Positions 58,736-64,000 of a stretch of DNA of 64,000 bases are shown here, one piece after another. The DNA is from Catellicoccus marimammalium (lineage in GTDB: Bacteria; Bacillota; Bacilli; Lactobacillales; Catellicoccaceae). The position numbers were made by a program, and so were the translations under genes. Each line of letters starts with the position of its first letter. Within the stretch, counting starts at the first letter, position 1. Under the pieces are notes generated by a model. The model was not told the origin of the DNA. It ran no database searches and saw only the letters and a list, made by a program, of their open reading frames with translations. The DNA lies in the NCBI RefSeq assembly GCF_965139335.1, contig NZ_CBCSEL010000001.1; one strand, written 5' to 3'.

Positions 58736-60943
58736 TTAAGGAATAGCTACTTGAATTTTTTCTTTTCCTAATAACGAAACTTGATAGGTAATCGTTCCTT
58801 GTAGATCAGTACGATAATAAGGAATTTTTTCTTTTTTTAAAACCGCTAATACTTCTGGATGAGGATGATGGAAGCGATTATGGTAGCCACAAGAAATCAA
58901 AGCTATTTTTGGTTTCCAAGCTCTCAAACAATTTTCATCACTTGAAGTATGACTACCATGATGCCCTAATTTAATAAAATCTGTCGTCAAAGAAGGTAAT
59001 TGGTTTTCTACTTCTTTTGGTGCATCTCCTAGTAATAAACATTTTCTTTTTCCCAGATGCACTTGTAAAACCAAAGAGTCCTCATTACGTCCACTTCCTT
59101 CTTCTTTAGGCCATAAGGTTTTCCAAGTTAACGTTTGATTTTTTTCTTGCTTTCCAGCAATGAGCGGAACAAATTTTGTTTTTGGTTGTATTTTTTGCCA
59201 AGCTGCTTTTTCTCTAGCAAAAGTGCCTTTTTTATCACAGCCTAAAGAATACATCACCTGCTCAACTTGAAAATTTTTAGCTAAAGCTACCATATTTCCC
59301 ATGTGATCCCAATCTGCGTGAGTAATAAATAACGTTTTAATCTTCCATACTCCTTTACTTTTCAAAAAAGGAATTAAATTCCTCTCTGCATCTTCCCTTT
59401 TGGGTCCTTGTTGACCAATTTTTCCTCCACAGTCCACAAGATAATGTTCTTGAGCATAATGAGAGCCAGAAAACAAAATGGCATCTCCTTGTCCAATATC
59501 AATGACATTCATTTCTTTTTTCAATGTGCAAGGATTGAGGATGAATAGTAGAAGTAGCATCCACCACAATCCCTTTGTTTTTTGTTGGAAAAAACGCCTT
59601 TGCCAATACCACAAAAAAGTAACTAAACAAAGACAAAGAAGAATACTAGAAAATGGTTTTAGGGTCAAAGAAAAATTATATTGATTACCAAAAATAACCA
59701 ATTGGTCTAACTGTCGTAAGGCATTCTCTACTAATTGCTGTAGGGGAGCAAAAGAAAAGAAAGAGAAAATAAAAAAATATCCAAATAAAAAAGGAATTAA
59801 AAGATAGGTAAATAAAGGAGCAAAAATAAAATTCCAAAATGTACTCCAAATCGAAACTTCAAAGAAAAAGCGAGACATGACTAGACATAAGAGAAAGAAA
59901 AACAATAATGAACCATGCTTTTCTTTTTCATAAAAACAAAAGTAAGCAAATAAACTTAACAAATAACTTAAAACAGCTCCTACTTGAAGTCCAAGACTTG
60001 GACAAAAAAGCCAATGACAGCAAAACGCTAAGCCCCATGTCTCATATAGAGTAGGCTTTAAGGAAAAATGCTGAAAAATACGTAAAAAAATATATTGCAA
60101 ACCACTACGAATAATTCCAATTCCTTGCCCGCAAAACCAATAAATATTCCATAATAAAACTAATTCACAAAAGAAAGTAATTTCTCTTGGTAAATGACAT
60201 TGCCATAAAATTTTACGCACTACCCAAACCATTAATAATACTTGTAATCCAGATAAGCTTAATAGATGAATCACACCTAATTGACGATAGGCTTTTTTCA
60301 CCTCTCCTTCGGTCATATTTTTTCCTAATAATAACTGATTAATATATTTTTGTGTACAAGAAGGAAATGCATGCACCTTTTTTTGAATCCAAAGTTGCAT
60401 CTTTTGGTGCCAAGAAGGAAGAAAAGGAGAACAAACTGTCACATCTTTTCCCATGATTTTTCCTGCTAGATGCTTTCCTCTAAAATATAAGCACTCATGA
60501 AAGCCATGTTGGAATCTAGCTTTTTGTCCATTTTGTACCACTCCCTTTATTTGCCAATAAGAAAAAGGAGCAGATGGAACTTTCTTTTTTGGTAACCATA
60601 ATTGATATTCTTGATTTTTGTATTCTACGATTAAAGACGTTTGATTTTCTTTCTCTTCTTTCGTTTCCCACTTTGGTTTTACTAGCCATGAAACTTCTTG
60701 TTCTTGAAAAGGAGCTTCTATGATTTTCTTTTCTTCCAATAATAAAAAGGATGCAAATAGACATACTATTACTAATAAAAGATGCTCTTTCTTATTTTGA
60801 ATTTGCCACAGACGAAGAAAAACAAGTACTGCTAATACCAATCCTAATCCTTGATAAGAAGAGGAAAGAAAAAACCAAGAGACTCCCCAAAGTAAAAAAG
60901 CAAAAAGAGGACTTTGTATTAGTATCCGTTCTTTTTCGATCAT
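58736..60943 (-). CDS. comEC: DNA uptake channel ComEC/Rec2
   Basis: 735 aa. The N-terminal membrane part and DUF4131-like soluble domain (about 1-190) precede the competence domain with about seven spans (GVIHLLSLSGLQVLLMVWVV near 225). A C-terminal metallo-beta-lactamase-like domain (about 470-735) carries VIDIGQGDAILFSG, THADWDHMGNM and KLGHHGSHTSSDEN, all metal ligands present, suggesting it degrades the non-transported strand. It overlaps comEA by four bases (ATGA). There is no frame break, so natural transformation is possible if the rest of the machinery exists. Confidence 0.95.
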   Translation of the reverse strand: MIEKERILIQSPLFAFLLWGVSWFFLSSSYQGLGLVLAVLVFLRLWQIQNKKEHLLLVIVCLFASFLLLEEKKIIEAPFQEQEVSWLVKPKWETKEEKENQTSLIVEYKNQEYQLWLPKKKVPSAPFSYWQIKGVVQNGQKARFQHGFHECLYFRGKHLAGKIMGKDVTVCSPFLPSWHQKMQLWIQKKVHAFPSCTQKYINQLLLGKNMTEGEVKKAYRQLGVIHLLSLSGLQVLLMVWVVRKILWQCHLPREITFFCELVLLWNIYWFCGQGIGIIRSGLQYIFLRIFQHFSLKPTLYETWGLAFCCHWLFCPSLGLQVGAVLSYLLSLFAYFCFYEKEKHGSLLFFFLLCLVMSRFFFEVSIWSTFWNFIFAPLFTYLLIPFLFGYFFIFSFFSFAPLQQLVENALRQLDQLVIFGNQYNFSLTLKPFSSILLCLCLVTFLWYWQRRFFQQKTKGLWWMLLLLFILNPCTLKKEMNVIDIGQGDAILFSGSHYAQEHYLVDCGGKIGQQGPKREDAERNLIPFLKSKGVWKIKTLFITHADWDHMGNMVALAKNFQVEQVMYSLGCDKKGTFAREKAAWQKIQPKTKFVPLIAGKQEKNQTLTWKTLWPKEEGSGRNEDSLVLQVHLGKRKCLLLGDAPKEVENQLPSLTTDFIKLGHHGSHTSSDENCLRAWKPKIALISCGYHNRFHHPHPEVLAVLKKEKIPYYRTDLQGTITYQVSLLGKEKIQVAIP

Positions 60944-61626
60944 AGAACTAACGCCTTCTTTAATTTTTCTACTGTTTTTTCACCAAAACCATCAATATTT
61001 TGTAGCTCATCTAGCGACTGAATTTGCCCTTTCTCTTCTCGATATTGAATAATTTTTTGTGCTTTTTTCTCGCCAATTCCATCAATCGTTTGTAGTTGTT
61101 CTGAAGTCGCTTGATTAACCGAAATTTTTCCTCCTTCTTCCTCCTGTCCACTGTCCTTTGCTCCCCCTGCTGAAGATGAATTGGTTTGGGAAGTAGCAGT
61201 TTCTCCTTTTGGATAGCGAAGCCAATCTTTTTTCTTCTCCCCTTTTTTAGGAATGATAACCGTCATTTCATCTTGTACTTTTTGTGCCAAATCTAAACGA
61301 TCTTTTTCTGCTGCTTTCGTTAATCCTCCTGCTGCTTGAATCGCATCATATACTCGATCTCCTTCTTGTAAAGGATACATTCCAGGATGCTTTACTTCTC
61401 CTTTCATATCTACATAGATTTTTTTAGTTGTAGATTCTTCTTTCAAAGAAGCACTCGTTTCTCCAGTATCTTTTGCCAAAGAGGTTGCTTCTGTTGATTC
61501 CACAGGATCAGAAGGGGCTAATTCTTGAGGTTCTCTTTTTGATCCCAAAAACCATATTCCTCCGCCAACCACAAGAACGATGATGATAAGTAAAATTAAT
61601 TTCTTTTTCTTTTCTTCGATTTCCAT
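60940..61626 (-). CDS. comEA: Competence DNA receptor ComEA
   Basis: 228 aa from the ATG at 61626 with an AGGTGAGG site; a GTG three codons earlier is possible. One membrane anchor (about 9-28), a SLBB-like domain (about 65-135: IYVDMKGEVKHPGMYPLQEGDRVYDAI shortened; PGMYPL, GGLTKAA), a Ser/Gly linker, and two helix-hairpin-helix DNA-binding motifs at the C terminus (VNQATSEQLQTIDGIGEKKA and SLDELQNIDGFGEKTVEKL). It holds incoming DNA for ComEC. No streptococcal-type cin box is visible in the short upstream region. Confidence 0.95.
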   Translation of the reverse strand: MEIEEKKKKLILLIIIVLVVGGGIWFLGSKREPQELAPSDPVESTEATSLAKDTGETSASLKEESTTKKIYVDMKGEVKHPGMYPLQEGDRVYDAIQAAGGLTKAAEKDRLDLAQKVQDEMTVIIPKKGEKKKDWLRYPKGETATSQTNSSSAGGAKDSGQEEEGGKISVNQATSEQLQTIDGIGEKKAQKIIQYREEKGQIQSLDELQNIDGFGEKTVEKLKKALVL

Positions 61627-61649
61627 TTTCCTCACCTCATCTATTTATA

Positions 61650-61682
61650 CAAAAAAAAGAAGCAACTATTTCTAGTTGCTCT
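61650..61682 (-). terminator. Terminator of the ylbG-rsmD-coaD-sepM unit, overlapping the sepM stop
   Basis: AGCAACTA, GAAA loop, TAGTTGCT and eight T on the minus strand. The last codons of sepM (Ser-Asn-stop) form the left arm. Confidence 0.9.
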
Positions 61683-62739
61683 TTTCTAAATAGTGGATGG
61701 CATCTTGTACAGTTTTTACAGGCACCACTTTCATTTTTGTATGAATATCTTTAGCCGTTTTTTTAGCTTCCGCATAATTTGATTGGAAATCTTTTGGTTT
61801 TTTCCCTAATTCTTTTGGCCATGTATCATCTGGCGCTAAAAAGATTTCTGCTCCACTAGCATCTGCAGCTACGATTTTATCTTGAATTCCACCAATCCGG
61901 CCAATTGTACCATCTGGATAAATTTCACCTGTACCTGCAATTTTACGTCCTTTTTGCAAATCTTTATGTGTTAGTAGTTCATAAATTTGCAAAGTAAACA
62001 TCATTCCAGCCGAAGGACCGCCAATATCTCCTACGGTAAATTTAATTTTTTCTGGCGTTTCAATTTTTGTTTTGGTTACTAAACCAATTCCTAGTCCAAC
62101 TTTTTTTGTGGCTTTAATTTTTTTCAAAACCCCAGTAATTTCTTTTTCTTTCCCTTCTTTTTTCACTGTAAGGGTTACTTTTGTTCCAGCCTTTTGTTTT
62201 TGTAGATAACGAATCATTTCATCAGCAGAAGAGAAAGACTTTTGATTGATTTTTGTAATCCAATCTCCCACCGCTAATTTATGGTAAAAATCAGAATCCT
62301 TTTCTACATCTAAAACATAAATTCCATCATATTTTAAATGATAAGGTTTTTTAGCTAGAGATAAAGCCACTTTTTTGGCGATATTTTGCGAGGTTTCCAT
62401 ATAATATTGTTGCATTTGGTCATATTCTTTAGAATCAGTATCTTTTCCCATGACCTCTTCTTTTTTCATCACTTGCATATAAGGATCTTTTTTTGCTTCT
62501 AAATAAAGGTAAGGAGTGGCTTGACGCAACATCACAGTGGTTAAATAAAAATCTCCCTTTGCTTTTTCTTTTTTTCCATTGACGGTTACCATTTCTGTCA
62601 ACGGCTCAGCGCTACCTGGAGCTTCAATTACATAATTTTTTAATGGAAAACAAAAGAAGAAAATAGCTCCCACTCCTACAATTAAAAGAAGAGCACTGAT
62701 AATATACCATAGAGAATGACGTTTCTTTTCTTTATCCAT
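61672..62739 (-). CDS. sepM: SepM-family Lon-like serine protease with PDZ domain
   Basis: 355 aa. A signal anchor (about 10-32), a PDZ domain (about 125-215: GIYVLDVEKDSDFYHKLAVGDWI shortened; VGDWITKINQKSF) and a Lon-type protease domain follow. The Ser-Lys dyad is in VGDIGGPSAGMMFTLQ (Ser about 243) and IGGIQDKIVAADASGAEIFLAP (Lys about 288). In streptococci SepM trims the competence pheromone; with comEA/comEC next door a competence or quality-control role is possible, but the target is unknown. It overlaps coaD by eight bases. Confidence 0.93.
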   Translation of the reverse strand: MDKEKKRHSLWYIISALLLIVGVGAIFFFCFPLKNYVIEAPGSAEPLTEMVTVNGKKEKAKGDFYLTTVMLRQATPYLYLEAKKDPYMQVMKKEEVMGKDTDSKEYDQMQQYYMETSQNIAKKVALSLAKKPYHLKYDGIYVLDVEKDSDFYHKLAVGDWITKINQKSFSSADEMIRYLQKQKAGTKVTLTVKKEGKEKEITGVLKKIKATKKVGLGIGLVTKTKIETPEKIKFTVGDIGGPSAGMMFTLQIYELLTHKDLQKGRKIAGTGEIYPDGTIGRIGGIQDKIVAADASGAEIFLAPDDTWPKELGKKPKDFQSNYAEAKKTAKDIHTKMKVVPVKTVQDAIHYLEKSN

Positions 62740-63217
62740 TTTTTCCCCTTTCTGCTTCTAATTCTGTCCAAATTTCTTTTGGCACATAGGATTGATACTG
62801 CGTCCCATAAGAGAATAGTTCACGAACATAGGTGGAAGAAAGAGTTAGATATTCTTTTTTGGCGGGTAAAAACAAAGTATCTACCCCTCCTAACTCTTGG
62901 TTCCACTGACTCAATGTCCACTCATTTTCAAAGTCATTCATAGAGCGAATTCCTCTTAAAAACACGGCATTTGGGTATTCTTTGGCTATATCTACTGCCA
63001 ATTGATCTTTATTTTGTATCACTTGAACATTAGAAAAAGAAGCAACACTTTTTTCTACACAATTTTTTCTTTTTTCTAAAGAAAGCCAAGAGGACTTATT
63101 ACGATTTTGTGTCACCACTACAATGACTTTTGCAAAAAGTTGACTGGCTCTTTGGATGATATCTAAATGTCCTAGAGTAATTGGATCAAACGAGCCACTA
63201 TAAATTGCTATTGTCAT
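62732..63217 (-). CDS. coaD: Phosphopantetheine adenylyltransferase
   Basis: 161 aa starting MTIAIYSGSFDPITLGHLDI at 63217, with AAGGA nine bases before; in-frame ATGs further upstream overlap rsmD. The nucleotidyltransferase motifs TLGH (the T/HxGH site, about 15-18) and YLTLSSTYVRELFSYG (the ISST-type site) plus LRGIRSMNDFENEW are intact. It makes dephospho-CoA from phosphopantetheine and ATP. It is next to rsmD as in most Firmicutes. Confidence 0.97.
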   Translation of the reverse strand: MTIAIYSGSFDPITLGHLDIIQRASQLFAKVIVVVTQNRNKSSWLSLEKRKNCVEKSVASFSNVQVIQNKDQLAVDIAKEYPNAVFLRGIRSMNDFENEWTLSQWNQELGGVDTLFLPAKKEYLTLSSTYVRELFSYGTQYQSYVPKEIWTELEAERGKNG

Positions 63218-63218
63218 T

Positions 63219-63776
63219 CTATTCATCCTTTTCATATAAGACAATTTGAGTAATACCATAAGTAGCACGACGGCGACAGTATAATCCTGCAATTTCATCA
63301 GGTAACTCTACGGTTTTGGCATCGACTTCGCACATAATAATACCCATATCGCTTAATAATTGATTTTCCATAATAAAGGTTAATTGTTTCTCAATTTCTT
63401 GTTTTGCATATGGGGGATCTAAAAAAATCAAATCAAAGCTTTGACGTTGAGCTGCAAATTGTTGCAATGCTTGATTTGCATCCTGTTTTAAAATCACTGC
63501 TCGGTCAGCACAACCTACCAATTCCATATTTTCTTTGATGACTTTAATTGCTTGATAATGATGATCAATACAATACGCTTCTTTCATACCGCGAGACAAA
63601 GCTTCAATTGCTAAGCCTCCACTTCCACTATATAAATCTAAGCATGTTCCTCCATCAAAGTAAGGGCCAATCATACTGAATACAGCTTCTTTTACTTTAT
63701 CTGTTGTGGGACGAGTTTGTTTTCCTTCTAAAGATTTCAAACGACGACCACGATATTCTCCAGCAATGACTCTCAT
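63219..63776 (-). CDS. rsmD: 16S rRNA (guanine-966 N2)-methyltransferase RsmD
   Basis: 185 aa. It begins MRVIAGEYRGRRLKSLEGKQTRPT, the RsmD signature, with SAM motif I LDLYSGSGGLAIEALSRG (about 45-62) and catalytic motif IV LIFLDPPYAKQE (about 118-129). It methylates G966 (E. coli numbering) of 16S rRNA in the 30S subunit. It lies one base before coaD and three after ylbG. Confidence 0.96.
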   Translation of the reverse strand: MRVIAGEYRGRRLKSLEGKQTRPTTDKVKEAVFSMIGPYFDGGTCLDLYSGSGGLAIEALSRGMKEAYCIDHHYQAIKVIKENMELVGCADRAVILKQDANQALQQFAAQRQSFDLIFLDPPYAKQEIEKQLTFIMENQLLSDMGIIMCEVDAKTVELPDEIAGLYCRRRATYGITQIVLYEKDE

Positions 63777-63779
63777 GTG

Positions 63780-64000
63780 TTATTTTCCTTTCTTTTCTTC
63801 TGAATAATCTAAACGAATTTCATCTTTTTTAGAAGGTTCTACTTTTAAGACAAAATGTTGTTGTTCTAAGGCAGAAATAATTTCGTCCTCTTTTTCTTTT
63901 TCCACATAAATTAACGCATATTGATTCTTTTTGGAAACATAATGAATCATTCCGTACGATTTAATATGACGAATGTATTTTAGTCGTTTCACAAAAACAC
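63780..64000 (-). CDS. ylbG: YlbG family protein (DUF2129), 5' end beyond the window
   Basis: About 73 residues are visible (VFVKRLKYIRHIKSYGMIHY onward), matching the YlbG core YGxIHYVSK, YALIYV and FVLKVEPS. The frame stays open to the right edge, and the GTG at 63992 is most likely an internal Val, because YlbG normally has about 90 residues with a start further upstream. YlbG is a small conserved Firmicute protein of unknown function, usually upstream of rsmD. Confidence 0.85.
   Translation of the reverse strand, partial: VFVKRLKYIRHIKSYGMIHYVSKKNQYALIYVEKEKEDEIISALEQQHFVLKVEPSKKDEIRLDYSEEKKGK

Noticed and set aside
63990..63992. GTG as the start of ylbG
   Set aside because: The frame is open to the edge and the codons upstream match the expected YlbG N-terminal region; it is better read as internal Val.

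Overview
The window comes from a low-G+C Gram-positive bacterium of the Lactobacillales, most likely in or near the Enterococcaceae. The evidence is the gene content and order (pheST behind a T-box; dnaB-dnaI; rpmF with yceD; an ArlRS-type two-component pair; sufCDSUB; hisS-aspS; groESL with a CIRCE operator; ylbG-rsmD-coaD-sepM next to comEA-comEC-holA), the strong AGGAGG ribosome binding sites and the AT-rich spacers. Genus is inference. No rRNA, tRNA, insertion sequence, prophage or CRISPR array was seen. The left edge cuts a type I restriction specificity gene and the right edge cuts ylbG.

Layout. 1-10 kb: partial hsdS, a TauE/SafE exporter, pheT-pheS with T-box leader, an HD protein, a TrmH-family methylase, acyP, yidC and arlRS. 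10-15 kb: rpmF-yceD, dnaB-dnaI, a DUF1269-type protein and a DUF1189 membrane protein. 15-20.6 kb: a maltose/maltodextrin operon (GH65 maltose phosphorylase and two GH13 enzymes) behind two LacI/CcpA-type palindromes. 20.7-24.1 kb: a large secreted NPCBM/transglutaminase-like/F5-8C protein. 24.2-30.1 kb: plsC-yutD-HAD-DUF1461-queH, a methylase and GIY-YIG pair, an ECF-S-like protein and YitT. 30.1-43 kb: hisS-aspS, an SH3b amidase, groESL, pnuC with an unexplained structured leader, and the suf operon. 43-47 kb: DUF368/DUF805, a possible short RNA, Usp, an MBL hydrolase and uppP.

47-54.4 kb is the most unusual part. An orphan EIIA-Glc-like protein has Thr where the phosphorylated His should be. 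Beside it a five-gene leftward operon encodes a serine-hydrolase fold, a GlsB-type membrane peptide, a GH3-like protein, an SGNH-like protein and a HesB-like protein; the first, third and fourth have each lost their catalytic signatures in intact frames. This looks like a cluster of pseudoenzymes. Divergent from it are a processive GT2 glycosyltransferase and a secreted adhesin-like protein. The adhesin has 14 tandem KPD(Q/K)P(S/G) units, then four 12-residue Trp/Pro/Cys repeats as its C terminus, with no LPXTG motif. A 928-aa YhgE/Pip protein follows.

57-64 kb: rpsT, holA, comEC, comEA, sepM, coaD, rsmD and partial ylbG. Several promoters across the window have an extended -10 (TGnTAnnnT) and little -35, and terminators often overlap stop codons, as expected of a compact genome.
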